Positions 1 through 10,721 of a stretch of 64,000 nt of DNA are shown here, piece after piece. The stretch is from assembly GCA_951799405.1 (NCBI GenBank), contig OX637361.1:8269156-8333155 (forward strand), given 5' to 3'. The notes beneath the pieces were generated by a model. It saw nothing but the letters and a program-made list of their open reading frames with translations, had not been told where the DNA came from and did not search any database. A program made the position numbers and the translations under genes. This stretch comes from Agapetus fuscipes. Taxonomy: Eukaryota > Arthropoda > Insecta > Trichoptera > Glossosomatidae. Each line of letters starts with the position of its first letter. Position 1 is the first letter of the stretch.

Positions 1-842
1 AATACAGGAAATGGTTTTGTTATCATTTCCATACATGTATCTCATTCTTTTTAAATATCTTAGATTGCTGCTTTTAGTCCTGAACGACTCAAATATTGTA
101 AGTATTTATGTGGGCTAGGATGGTGCACCATATAGGGATAATGCATAATTTTAATTACCGGAACTTGTATAGCTAATGTATAATTTTTAATAATAAATAA
201 TGATGAAAAATAAATCTTTCTTACCTTTCATTTATTTTTCTGTGTTTCTCCACCCCCATTTGTCTCAAATTGAAAAGAATGTGAATATAAAAAGTGTAGT
301 GCAGCACCATCATCCATACCAATTCAATCCTGCCCCATTTCTTACAGTTTTTTTTAGTTGTTGGCTAACTAACTCCAGGAAGTTTTTCCAGAGATGTTCT
401 CTTGAGATCTTTGTATGATTTACAAATCTAACTCCATCTTATACCGTTTTCATTTCATCACATTATGTTGTTGCCGATTGGGTTCAGCTGCACACTTATT
501 TTGAGGACCATGGTTTTCTAGATGACGAGACAGATAAAGTGGAAAAGATTTCAGCTTGAAGAGTGGAAAGTGGAGAGGTGTAACAAAGCATTGAAAGATC
601 AAAATGCAGATTTTATTATATTATACTTTGTATAAAACTTAATAAATTTACACAAGTACACAGCACTTAAATAACAAATTAAGAAATTGATAAGTAGGCC
701 ATAATTCGTAAAAGTAGAAAGAATTATAAAAAAAATGCCATTGAGTGAACTATTTATTATAATCGTATGGCATTTTTTAAAATTAAAGTAGTTTCTGATT
801 CCAGTCAGTAAAGATTTGTGGTTTTACATAACTTTACTTTTA
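1..842. other. AT-rich stretch, no gene seen
   Basis: No open frame with recognisable protein content and no clear repeat unit. Short ORFs here have low-complexity composition and no family resemblance. Probably intergenic or intronic DNA. Confidence 0.5.
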
Positions 843-1117
843 GACCGGTCCGTAGTCTAGTGGTTAACGCTACGGACTTGTGATTGGAAGGTAGCGGGTT
901 TGAATCCCAGCGGAGCATAAAAAAATATTTCATCTTTCAAATATGATCTTCAATAGATTAAAAAAAATGAATCTACCATTACCAGAGACCGGTCACCATA
1001 CGTCCATCTACAGCAACTGGGTATTGTTTGAGAATTGTCACTTTCTACAGTGACAACCAAGCTCGCGGAGGGCTCTTGAGGTGGGATTCACACAAAAACA
1101 GCGCTCACCAAATAAAT
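843..1117 (+). repeat. tRNA-derived SINE, head A with tail type 1
   Basis: Positions about 845-918 form a tRNA-like head with an A box (TAGTCTAGTGG) and a B box (GGTTTGAATCC). A linker about 150 bp long follows and is shared with the copies at 5.1, 20.1 and 50.5 kb. The copy ends in a tail (CTCTTGAGGTGGGATTCACA ... CACCAAATAAAT) that reappears without a head at 31.07 and 22.83 kb. It is a SINE and not a functional tRNA gene: the acceptor stem is imperfect and the body continues far beyond the head. Confidence 0.8.
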
Positions 1118-1248
1118 CATCCAAATATTATTATTTGTTTTACATGTACCTATGTACTTATACAAAAACAAAATAATACCTACAAATGTGAAAATAATGT
1201 GTAAAGGCGATTTCTTACTTCAATTCCCCTAAAAATTAAAAAAAAATA

Positions 1249-1353
1249 GTTGACACAATCACTCTATTCAGGACAGTTTCGCCCATTGCTCCGATGGGCG
1301 AAAGATTTAACCAGACCACGGCTACATAGCCCGAATAAAGTGATTGTGCCAAC
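1249..1353. repeat. short inverted-repeat element (MITE-like)
   Basis: About 24 bp at the left (GTTGACACAATCACTCTATT) are matched with few mismatches, as reverse complement, by the right end (AAAGTGATTGTGCCAAC). The interior is about 55 bp. A target duplication is not obvious, so the class is unknown. Confidence 0.5.
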
Positions 1354-2029
1354 AAGAACCGGCCGTGAAAGCTTCAATGTACAATTAATAAAATAGTTGT
1401 AAGGTGAAAGAAAAAATAATAAATATAGGTAGTAAAAAGTATTCAAATAAGTACCTTTGCCAAATAACTATGCAATAGTTAACAAAGATGGATGAATAGG
1501 ATTTACTAGAATATTTTACAACAAAAGATCACTGAATATTACTAAAATATATGCATGTAACCTTAATAATAAAATTTTCTTTAAAAAACAATCTTCAATG
1601 TCACTGCAAACATGTAAATATCTAAAAATATCATTTTCAATGGATAACATTTATTTTCTTTGTCAAATACAATAAACATCTTCACATTAGAGTTTTTTTA
1701 TCCACCTGCAGTTGTGTAAACACGATTTTGTTCATTTTCCAACAACAACAAAAAATTTAGGTTTCAAACATTTTCAAAAAGTAAATTTACCATTTTGAAT
1801 CTATTTGAGATTTTAGTCAATTTTAATGCAAATCACATATTTCCATCCATATAAAGTGCATAAAATTTCTTTGGCCTTTCTGAAGTCTTGCGATGGCTGG
1901 TTATTGTAGAAAAATATATTTCATTTTAACCCCTAAATAGCACCATTTATTTTCATTTCAATCTATCAAAACAAAAAAAATGAATAAGTGTTTTTCCATA
2001 TACTTAATTTCTATTTTGAATATTTGAGT
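1354..2029. other. AT-rich stretch, nothing recognised
   Basis: No coding potential or repeat structure that I could support. Confidence 0.4.
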
Positions 2030-2190
2030 CCTATAGAACCAAACGCAGCAATCTGTGATTTTGTCACTAATGAGAAATACATACATACGGAAACAGCGAG
2101 AATGTCATTTTCTGTATTTACATTTACGTTTTTATCTCATTTTAGTCAAAAATTGTAGGTTACTGGCTGCGATTCCATATGACTCATTTA
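2030..2190. repeat. M1 family MITE copy
   Basis: It starts with CTATAGAACCAAACGCAGCA and ends in the near reverse complement (GGCTGCGATTCCATATG). The same terminal pair bounds copies at 4.9, 35.2, 39.8 and 48.7 kb, so I call the family M1. It is non-coding, about 150 bp, and the transposon class is not determined. Confidence 0.55.
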
Positions 2191-2868
2191 CATATTATAC
2201 AACTCATCGAAAAATATTAAAAACAAGAAATTTCATCAATATGCATAGAAAAACAAAATAAAGAAGATAACTAATCTACCTATTTACAATTGAAAACAAA
2301 ACATGAGAATCAACCTTGAATTAAATAAAAATTAAGGAAATTGATTGCATTCTAATCAATTATGTGTATAATATTTAAGTTATAATTGTTATAACAGGTC
2401 GCTTACTTGGTAGATGTACATAAGTACAGAATATCATCCATGTTTACCAATGTTGGCACAAAATTTGAAAACACAAGCATTAAAGTAAATAATACCTTGA
2501 ATTTAAATTCGATATGCTCGTCAATGTTTCAAATGGGACTAAAATTGTTTTAATATTACCTAATGCAGAAAGATAACGCTTCACATGGCAGCAAATAAAA
2601 TTGAAATTTAAAATTACGTTCATAATATCAAGTTCTGCCCTCTTACTTATTAATAAATAAGGTTTTAATTGTCTTGTGTAAGTTGTGATTGTTGTAAGTC
2701 TGGTTTGAAGTCGATTTTTGGTTTAACAAATCTAATGAAGCCTTGCCTCCAGAATGAATATGAAAGATGTGTGTAGGGACGGAAGGAAGTGGCGGTCGAT
2801 CTGTGGTGTTGGCGGCTAGGGTTAGGGTTTTTTAATATTAGAATTTTGTATTCTAGACTCTCTGTGTT
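2191..2868. other. AT-rich stretch, nothing recognised
   Basis: No supported gene or repeat. Confidence 0.4.
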
Positions 2869-3110
2869 CCTTGACTTATAGGTTGGTATGCGGCTGACCA
2901 CCCATGCTGTAAAAATGGTTCACTTTGCCAATGTCACCCCTGTCTCAGGGAAGGACGGCAAGAGTTGCAGGGTGTATGTCCATTTGAGATTTGGTTTTTA
3001 TGTTGTGGGTTCACATGAGGCATGTGCAAGCGCGAACTTGTACGTGTCTGGTTGTGAGAATGCATGTAATGTGAATCTCCAATGTATCATATCCTTGCAA
3101 CTTAGAATAG
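2869..3110 (+). repeat. R1 dispersed repeat, full-length copy
   Basis: R1 begins with CCTTGACTTATAGGTTGGTA and ends near TTGCAACTTAGA, about 240 bp later. Internal landmarks include GGTTCACTTTGCCAATGTCA, a CAGGGAAGG box and GCATGTGCAAGCGCGAACTT. About 18 full or partial copies occur in this window on both strands. There is no clear coding content or terminal inverted repeat. Confidence 0.8.
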
Positions 3111-4154
3111 ATAGAATAGAATAGATGAAGAAGGCAAATAGATTTTGAGAATATGAAATGATGGTGTTCTTTCAATGTTAGCTTGCGTGACTTTGATCTG
3201 CATAAAGTCTACCTGAATATTTCTCAAAAGTTTTTCCTTTTCATTCCGTATAAAGCCACTAAGCTATGTTTGAAACACCAGGGTCTAAATATTATATATT
3301 AAGTACACTTAAGTACATAAAAATAAAGCAAATGAAAAAGTGCATTATGAAAATGCAACAGTATCTTTTGAACAAATATCAAAACATTTTTCTGAAGTCC
3401 TTTATTTTAAAGAAAAGTACTAATTACGATCATGGCTATACTTCTAAGAAAAAAACTGTGCATTTGACTTAACGATAAGAAGTATAAGATTAAAATTTTG
3501 ACTAGAATGTAAAGATTAGTAAATTTACAGTATACTGGCAATAAAATATGTACCCTTGGCTAAGTACTAAATCAATGGCGACATAAAATAATTTGATAAG
3601 GGCCATGCATTTTAATTTTAACAATTTTTTACCATTTTTTTTTTAAATGAACAAATATACTTTCCTTCCACATTCTTTTGGCATCGAATAGTCCAGATAC
3701 TTCAACATCTAAAACATTTTTTTGCCATGAAATATTTTTACAAAAGGTACTTAGATATATTTGATTCCTTTGAGTTCACAGAAAGTAAGGTTCTTCTCCA
3801 ATATTTTTCCCATTTTAACAATTCATATTGAAGAATGGCATTATTGCTGTTTTTTTTTTACATTTTATCATTATGTGTAATATAGAATTAGATTTCATTG
3901 TGGCAAAGCATCATTTAATTAGATTACAGCTTTTAAAAAGGATAGGCCATTTGACCCACAGTAGAGCTCAAAAACTATTACTCATTCTTCAAACATTTCT
4001 GAAAATCAGTGAGAAAACTTCTAGGAGGTCATTAAAGTATGTAGGTAATTTTTTAGGATCCCTTTAAGTGTTTAAGACCCCCATGCTGCAACAATATAAG
4101 ACCCTATTTACACTATCAGGTCCGGTGCCATATCGAAAGTCATATGGGGATGTA
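3111..4154. other. AT-rich stretch, nothing recognised
   Basis: Short ORFs only, with no family resemblance. The last bases before 4155 are the left target duplication of the next element. Confidence 0.4.
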
Positions 4155-4369
4155 CAGGGGCGTGCATCCCATACAGGCACATGCGCCTAATATGTAGGCA
4201 GTATATGGTAAAAAACTATTTCAGCTTGATGTTCAGATTTAAAATTCAAAATTTAAATGCGATTGGAGCCACCATTAGCACTTCAGTCAATTTCAAATGA
4301 GTTATTTTAAGGGAATGGAGAATTTTTTTATTCTGAAATGTATTTGCCTATACCTTATGCACGCGCCTG
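4155..4369. mobile_element. hAT-type MITE (M4) with 8-bp target duplication
   Basis: The ends are CAGGGGCGTGCATCC on the left and TTATGCACGCGCCTG on the right, imperfect terminal inverted repeats of about 15 bp. The 8-bp sequence GGGATGTA flanks both sides (4147-4154 and 4370-4377), which is the duplication length of hAT transposases. The 215-bp interior is non-coding. A second copy, disrupted by another hAT MITE, begins at 61169. Confidence 0.85.
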
Positions 4370-4883
4370 GGGATGTATGTTAGCTTTCACAATCCGGCGT
4401 GGTTTGCGCGGTGGTCCCATACATTTTGTGATTATGTAGACACTATAGAATAGCCGAAGCCGGATCATGTGAAAACCCGTGAAGGTGTCTCCTGCACGTT
4501 AAAAAAAATGCTAATATCAGGAGCAATTTAGATAAAATGGGCATTTTATTCTTACATGAGATAAAATGTTACATCACACTTCAATATATTTACATTTTCC
4601 AATGAATGCTTTGCCAGAACACAGATAATCATAATTAATGTAAAACACGTTTGGTTCAATAGATAGATGTATAATTATTAACGATCATCGTATTCAACAA
4701 TTAGGCACTTGGGTTTTAAAATTTAACATTTGTGTCAACAAATGAACAAAAAAATACTGCTAAAACATGTACGTTTTCATGATACGCATCTAGCATGAAA
4801 TTCAAATTGAAAGAGTTGAATCAAAATGAAAGGAACTCTTATATAATGTGAAAAATCAAAAGCTGTAATTAATTTAACATTTA
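4370..4883. other. Spacer, nothing recognised
   Basis: No gene. The sequence around 4100-4147 and 4378-4490 may be an older element into which the 4155 MITE jumped (CAGGTCCGG and CCGGATCATG are partly complementary), but this is weak. Confidence 0.3.
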
Positions 4884-5306
4884 GTTGTATAAAACCAAAT
4901 GAGGCAATCTAGGAGTTTTTGGAAAAATGAGATAAATATATGAACACTAAGTAAGTATAAAGAAAATTATGTCCTACGTTTTCCCATATATTTATCCAAT
5001 TTTTCGAAAAAATCTAAGAGTGCTGCCTTTTTTTTTTTTTTTTTAAGAAATCCTGTGCGGGAGACTCCCTAGATTCTAAAGACTCTAGGGGTCTATGACA
5101 CTTGTTGTAGTGCCGCAGAGGTGTACGAGCTTGGTCGTCGCTACAAAGCGCCAATACCCTTTGGATGGACCTTTGGTGACCGGTCATTGTTAAAGGTTTA
5201 TGAATTTTTCAACCCAGCGAAGAGCACATTCGAAATATAAATGGTATATTTTTGTGCTCCGCCGGGATCCAAATCCACAACCTTCCATTTGGTTCTATAC
5301 AACTCA
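4884..5306. repeat. M1 MITE split by a SINE insertion
   Basis: The left part (4884-5027) begins TGTATAAAACCAAATGAGGC and reaches GTGCTGCC. The right part resumes at about 5287 with ATTTGGTTCTATACAACT. Joined across the SINE these give the usual M1 ends, so the SINE came later. Confidence 0.6.
5028..5286 (-). repeat. 5'-truncated SINE with poly(A) tail and tail type 2
   Basis: Read on the minus strand it has the B-box half of head A (GGTTGTGGATTTGGATCCCG), then the shared linker (GACCGGTCACCAAAGGTCCA region). A different tail follows (CGTACACCTCTGCGGCACTA and onward) and then a run of about 16 A (plus-strand T run at 5029-5044). The head and linker match the 843 copy, but the tail does not. 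Confidence 0.75.
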
Positions 5307-5459
5307 ACTTATGTTTTTATAATTTAAAGAAAAATTTAAGTGCTGCTTCTCACTTTTACGTCCCTTTTTTTCAAATTTCAACAATCAATATAAAAAATAA
5401 GTATTTCATAACTATTTACACTCATAAACAATTCAAGAAGTCCATTAAGTAGTAGAAAT

Positions 5460-6836
5460 TCAATCTCCCAGATCACTATCTTTATCACCAATGTCATACA
5501 GAACTTTAAAGGCTAAACCGAGCAGCGCTGTTCCAAGCAGATCTCCCAGAGCTGTCAGGTAAGGAATAGCCGAGTTGTCCGGGTCTATTCCCCACTTCCA
5601 CATCTTGACAACTAAAATATGACTGATTGTCAACAATAGCAACACTTGGGTGATGGCCGCACTCATGTAAACTATCAGAAACACAGGAGTAAGAGAAGTG
5701 TGACCAGCTTGCAAGTAGCTTATAGTGTAGGTAAAGATGAGATGTCCAGGAACTACCATCAAAAGTAATAGTTTAGTAGTCTTGCCTAGGACAGGCCCGA
5801 CAACGCCTCCTGTGTGCAAGCATGTAGATAAGCGTGAAGCATGCACAGCCGCCATGTTTCCTCCCACTCCGTTTATCACAAGTTGATACACGGCAATACC
5901 TTTATAACTGAAGACGGTAAAGTTTAAGATGAGTCCTCCGACACTGCTGATTATCATGGCAGATATGACGGGAGACCAGCCTTCTTCCAACACTTGTTTG
6001 GTAAATGTGTTCTTTGCAGCGGCAAACCCACACACTGGCACAATCACGGCCCCAGCAATGATGATCAATCCTGGCAACACTACAGTATCACCCAGAGAGC
6101 GGTACAACAACGATGCGATCCAAGAGAGCAAAGCTAGCGTAGTCAGATCCCCTAAACTTGCAGCAATAGGTGTTGCCACGTTATCAGGGTTTATATTCAG
6201 CTTCTTTGATAGAATGATAACTAGAACCATGATGCACCCTAACACAAAACTTGCCACGGATGCTGTAAGGACACTAGAGGCGCATAACAACATGGCGTGG
6301 TGGATGTCAAACTCTCCTTCCGGCACCCAGCCCATCACAACGGCAGCCATTGCCGCAAGGAATCCTACCAGCACTCCTTGGCACTGGATGAGGCACAGGT
6401 TACCTATGATTAGAGGCGCCATACTGGAGTCCATGTGGCCCATGTGGGCATGAGTAGAAAGCCGAGAAGCCAGAGTCATTTCCAGATTCCCTTTCAGCCC
6501 CAAAAGCGCAGGAACGAGAATATACACCTCCGGGATGTGGATGAAGACGGGCCAATGCTGCACCACATCCAGGAGTAAGCTGGCAGCCACCATCCCAAAC
6601 CCCGCAAGGAGAAACGGAATGAACATTTGAACCCCGACCACCCATAGATTCTCCACAACTTCAACCTTCTTGCTCACATTTTTCAGCAGTTGGTCTGTAT
6701 CGCTACTCTCAGATACATCATTCTCTTTGCGTTTATCTTCACTTTGAGCCATTTTTGAAGTTGGCGCAATATTAGACCTGTGCATATTATTTTTTGTAAT
6801 ATATATTTTTTTAATTCTCTGTTTATTTTTTGTCAC
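5460..6836 (-). CDS. SLC41/MgtE-type magnesium transporter, single exon
   Basis: Integral membrane Mg2+ transporter of the SLC41A1/2/3 family, the eukaryotic relatives of bacterial MgtE, which act at the plasma membrane or inner membranes. The 458-codon frame contains two tandem MgtE-type halves. Each has the family signature: PALLGLKGNLEMTLASRLST and then NPDNVATPIAASLGDLTTL in the first half; GVGGNMAAVHASRLST and then DPDNSAIPYLTALGDLLGTA in the second. About ten hydrophobic segments span residues 45-445, so the transport core is complete. I prefer the in-frame ATG at 6752-6750 (MAQSEDK) as start, because its context is strong (A at -3, G at +4). That gives about 430 aa, while the upstream ATGs add a Lys-rich leader. 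Lack of introns is unusual next to the intron-rich neighbours and may mean a retrocopy, but no A tail is visible, because M1/SINE DNA begins about 150 bp past the stop. Paralogue identity within SLC41 cannot be fixed by eye. Confidence 0.93.
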   Translation of the reverse strand: MTKNKQRIKKIYITKNNMHRSNIAPTSKMAQSEDKRKENDVSESSDTDQLLKNVSKKVEVVENLWVVGVQMFIPFLLAGFGMVAASLLLDVVQHWPVFIHIPEVYILVPALLGLKGNLEMTLASRLSTHAHMGHMDSSMAPLIIGNLCLIQCQGVLVGFLAAMAAVVMGWVPEGEFDIHHAMLLCASSVLTASVASFVLGCIMVLVIILSKKLNINPDNVATPIAASLGDLTTLALLSWIASLLYRSLGDTVVLPGLIIIAGAVIVPVCGFAAAKNTFTKQVLEEGWSPVISAMIISSVGGLILNFTVFSYKGIAVYQLVINGVGGNMAAVHASRLSTCLHTGGVVGPVLGKTTKLLLLMVVPGHLIFTYTISYLQAGHTSLTPVFLIVYMSAAITQVLLLLTISHILVVKMWKWGIDPDNSAIPYLTALGDLLGTALLGLAFKVLYDIGDKDSDLGD

Positions 6837-7627
6837 ACAAAAATTAATGTCTCGACCACTTTGGTGGAGCCCGAATAAATGTTAAAAATACCATTTTGAT
6901 AACGTCACTAATGAGTTCTCATTGCACAACTGAAACATTATTTTTATGCCGATCGGAAAAGTTTACGGCGAGAGAAAATACGAGACGGCGGTGTCACACA
7001 CAGCTGCCGCATCCACAATCATAAAACTCCCGGACTGTTGCTGACACCTGTTAGCGAATAATATCGCTTTACTAATTATTCACATAGATACCGAATTCAA
7101 ATGATAAACAAATGTCAACAAAAGATAACAAAATGTCACTTTGATGTCATAAAATTTAAGGTTATATACACACTATACATATTTGTTATCTTATAAATAT
7201 TCTGCTTTTATTATTTTTTTAAATACATAAATACGTAATCACACACAAAAAAGTAAGAGAGCCTCAATTTTTTGTTAAATTTGTAGATTTATAAGTTCAA
7301 AATATTAAACCGCTTGTCTTATGGCAATGAAATTGTGTAAATAGACAAACCAATATAAGAACTAGCTCGTTTGCCGGTTCAAGAAAAATACTCTTTAAGT
7401 GTTTTGAACATTGACTAATGGTTTTGAAAGTAAATAGTTATTACCTTTACAAAAAAAATATTTTATATTAGGAAAGAAATAAATAAGAAATGTCAGTTAC
7501 TATTTACTTCTAAAAGTTTTAAAGTAAAGGGCTATGCATTTATTTTTCTATTACAACATTGAAATCAATCTTACCAAGACTTTTTTATTTTTTATTTAAA
7601 GATTCCTATTGTTTGAGTTTTTCAGGT
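6837..7627. other. 5' region of the SLC41-type gene
   Basis: Upstream of the minus-strand gene. It is AT-rich, with a GC-richer patch at about 6950-7040 that could be the promoter and 5' UTR. No TATA box or initiator can be assigned with confidence, and nothing else was recognised. Confidence 0.35.
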
Positions 7628-7714
7628 TTGTATGGGACCGCCGTCCTCAGGAACCAAAAACAAAGTATTTGCATGCATTTTTCCAAACAACCCGGCCGGG
7701 TGAAAACACAACAA
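7628..7714 (+). repeat. R3 dispersed repeat, left part, cut by the giant palindrome
   Basis: It contains GTATGGGACCGCCGTCCTCA and CAACCCGGCCGGGTGAAAAC. Related copies lie at 25562-25680, 45125-45262 and 53097-53215. The homology stops exactly where the palindrome starts. A GTGCGGAC box that in other copies follows directly resumes at about 17330, just outside the other palindrome end. Confidence 0.5.
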
Positions 7715-7739
7715 TTAGACTAAGAGCTAGACGTACGAA

Positions 7740-8055
7740 ACCTTACCTCATCGACTACCAGGCAGAGACATGGTCAGGCTGGTAGTTTGCATCGAGTACA
7801 TCATTTTTTCACTGGTCTGCCTTTTCCTATCCTGGAGCGTTTTGGATGCGGCCTCTTCAAAGAGGCCCAAAAAATGGTGCAAACTACCTTATCGACTACC
7901 AGGCAGAAACATGTTTGGGGAGGTGTCCGGCATCGAGTACATGCCTTTTCTGCAGATTTTGGTGATCCTACCCTGGAGCGTTCTGGAGGCGGCCTCTTCA
8001 AAGAGGCCCAAAAAATGGTGCAAACTACCTCATCGACTACCAGGCAGAGACTAGT
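7740..8055 (+). repeat. Tandem subrepeats at the palindrome tip, period about 140 bp
   Basis: ATCGACTACCAGGCAGA recurs near 7748, 7891 and 8031. Between these, GGCCTCTTCAAAGAGGCCCA occurs twice and is itself a short hairpin. The same array, inverted, is at 16988-17300. Subterminal tandem repeats are a hallmark of foldback elements. Confidence 0.8.
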
Positions 8056-8922
8056 AGGAGATGATGACCTACATTATTTACCTGCTTTTTGCATTTAAAA
8101 AAATACTCCAAACCTGGAGCATTTTGAATGCGGTCATTTTTTTAACAAATATATAAATCGATCTTTTGATATAAGTTGTATGAGTCATGAGAATAAAGAA
8201 AAAAATATATATGTTACATTCGTTACTAATAACAATAAAATTAACATACCAAAAATTTGTATTCACAACCCTTCTGGTTCAGTAGAAAAAAAGGTAAAAC
8301 GGTATTTTTTACATTATATTTTATTACTCAAAAACAAAGTATAATAATTGAAATTTTTGTAAATCAAAAATAAGAACGTTAATTTTAAAACAATAATAGT
8401 CTCTTACACATTCTTTCTATCTGCTATAATTTCACGGGAAATGAATTTTAAAGTCAAATATTTTCCAAAAAACTGTACGTCGAGTCCCGTTTTTGGTCAA
8501 AATCTAGCTTAAACGCCTCAGTACTTTATTTTAACAGAATATAAAAAATAATATCGTATAGAAGATTAAACATATATTAAAACTTCATGGATACTTACTT
8601 ACTTATAATGAAGGGTTGTAAATTATCTGTCCTGTTATAGTTAGAATGTTGAAAATAAGTAAATACCTCGTAGCACGAGGGATACGCGTGATATCATCGA
8701 TGTATATATGCATGGATGGGTGACGAAAGCAATCTTTTGAGACGTAAGAATTCCCCAACGCGCGTATCAGAAATTAAATGTACAGTGGACTGCACATGAC
8801 TTTACAGCATAAAATAAAGTTGTTTTGAGGTGATATTTAATTTTCACAACAAAATCTTTAATTTGTATTATTAATGAAGGCAATCTGCTTAAGTAATTTT
8901 AATTCTGCGGTATGATCATTTT

Positions 8923-9166
8923 CCTTGACTTATAGATTTGTATGAGGCTGACCACCCATACTGTAAAAGATGGTTCACTTTGACAATGTCAACCCTATTT
9001 CAGGGAAAGTAGGCAAGAGTAGCAGGGCTTATGTTCACTTGAGATTGGGTTTTTATATTGTAGGTTCATATGCTGCATGTGTAAGCGCGAACTTATACTT
9101 GTCTGCTTATGGGAATACGTTTAATATAAATCTCAAATGATATATATCTTTGCAGCTTAGATTTAG
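8923..9166 (+). repeat. R1 copy inside the left arm
   Basis: Full-length R1, from CCTTGACTTATAGATTTGTA to CTTTGCAGCTTAGATT. Its mirror image at 15876-16119 shows that R1 inserted before the arms were duplicated or homogenised. Confidence 0.75.
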
Positions 9167-9650
9167 ATTATTGGTCACTTTTGTATCAAAAATAACACTT
9201 CAAAGCCTAGTATTTTAAATTAACCTTTTATAATCATTTTTGTATTTTTCTTCTACGTACTTTTTCATTGCTGTATTTTTTATATGGCTGGTCATGTATT
9301 GCACCCTCCACGTGACTAAGCTGCAATTAACATTTTATTATTATTATTGCTATCAAGAAAATTACAATAAATTGTTGTATGGAAATTTTTCGCTTTATAC
9401 GGTGGCTATATTTTACTTTTCGAAAACAATAGTGATAAATAAATGTAGGTTCATATAATGGCTTTCAAATTGGCTGGCGATAATTTTTTATTAACCCTTC
9501 CGCTGCCGAGAAATTTTAAAATATTGTTACTTTATAGCAGTCCGAAGGAGCTATAAAGTGTTGTATTCGTCCGATTTTTTTTTTGAGGTTTCAACGGAAA
9601 TGAGTTGTCCTGCACCAGGACATGCAAAAAAACCTTATTTGTCGAACCTG

Positions 9651-9706
9651 TCCGTGCGTCCGTCCGTCCGTCCGTCCGTCCGTATGTATGTATGTCCGTA
9701 TGCCCT
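9651..9706. repeat. CCGT/ATGT microsatellite in the left arm
   Basis: Perfect CCGT units followed by ATGT units. The mirror copy is at about 15337-15392 as ACGG units. Just outside lies the motif GGAAATGAGTTGTCCTGC, which also occurs at 29839 and, inverted, at 30400. Confidence 0.8.
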
Positions 9707-10721
9707 AGCCGAAACTACTTATCGCAGAGACACCAACTTTTGAATTAAGAGAATTGATAACCACAAATTTTGATGAGCCGACTGGCATGGCACTAACCTG
9801 AAAATTCAACATAGCTGCCATACAAAAAAAACATAAAATTGCACTTTTCTCCAAAACGGCTCTAACGATTTACTTTAAAACTTCAGTGTGATCGTTGCTT
9901 AAATTGTCACTAAGAAAAATAGCTATAGCAGCACTCTTGCCAATCTTCGTCTATGGGTTGCCATATGAAAAAAATAAACAATGGTGATTTTCTCAGAAGT
10001 GAAAGCGTTGACAAAAGAATAATTCTTTACAATACGAGTATTATACATAACATAAAATAATAAATAAAATTAAATATGTTTTTTTAATATAATAACATAA
10101 AGTGACGTTAACATGATATCAAAAATTGAAATTAAAAGGCTACAAGAACCCATCAGAACGCAAAAAACTTTTATATTTCTTAACTTTTATAGAAAGAACT
10201 CTCTTATCACTATAATTCATAGTGAAACATTTTTCAAATTTCAGAAAATTCAAGATGGTTTCCGAACAGCTGAAAGTTTCATATGAGATTTGCTCAAAAA
10301 CGGCTCATACGATTTTCTCTATTTTTTTGCACAATCGTCATTATAATAGTGCTATGTAACAACAATTATCATCGGCTCATAATTTTCTTTGTTTTGGGGG
10401 TTGCCATACAAGAGAAAAAAACAATTTAAAATTTCTTGGCAGAGAAAGGGCTAACTAAAAAATATTGTTCCGCAATTGAAAAGCTCTTATATATACCTAC
10501 ATATATAATTCATTACTTTTTTAAAAAAAATATTATAAAGTATGGCCACCATACAAAGTGACAAATTTCCATAAAAAAAATAATTGTAATATTTTTGGTA
10601 GAAAACGTCTAATACCCATAAATAAACCTACAGAAGGATTCGCCCAAACAAGTGCTATGTAAAAACAATAACAATTGCCTCATAAAACTCATTGTTTTGG
10701 GGGTTGCGATACAAGAGAAAA

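Larger units (their letters stand above)
7715..10721 (+). repeat. Left arm of the giant palindrome
   Basis: Order: tandem subrepeats (7740-8055), AT-rich DNA, an R1 copy, a CCGT microsatellite block, then repeated blocks containing TTTGTATGGTGGCCATA-like and GGGGGTTGCCATACAAGAG motifs. The ORFs of 60-103 codons found here are mirrored in the other arm and carry no family resemblance, so I do not call them genes. Confidence 0.85.

Noticed and set aside
845..918. tRNA gene
   Set aside because: It has A and B boxes but imperfect stems, no proper acceptor end, and is the head of a SINE found several times.
5929..6453. 174-codon plus-strand ORF
   Set aside because: Antisense shadow of the SLC41-type coding sequence.
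7770..8098. Two overlapping ORFs (94 and 103 codons) with internal protein repeats, mirrored at 16944-17272
   Set aside because: They are translations of the 140-bp tandem DNA units in two frames. No known domain, and both strands are open because the unit lacks stops.
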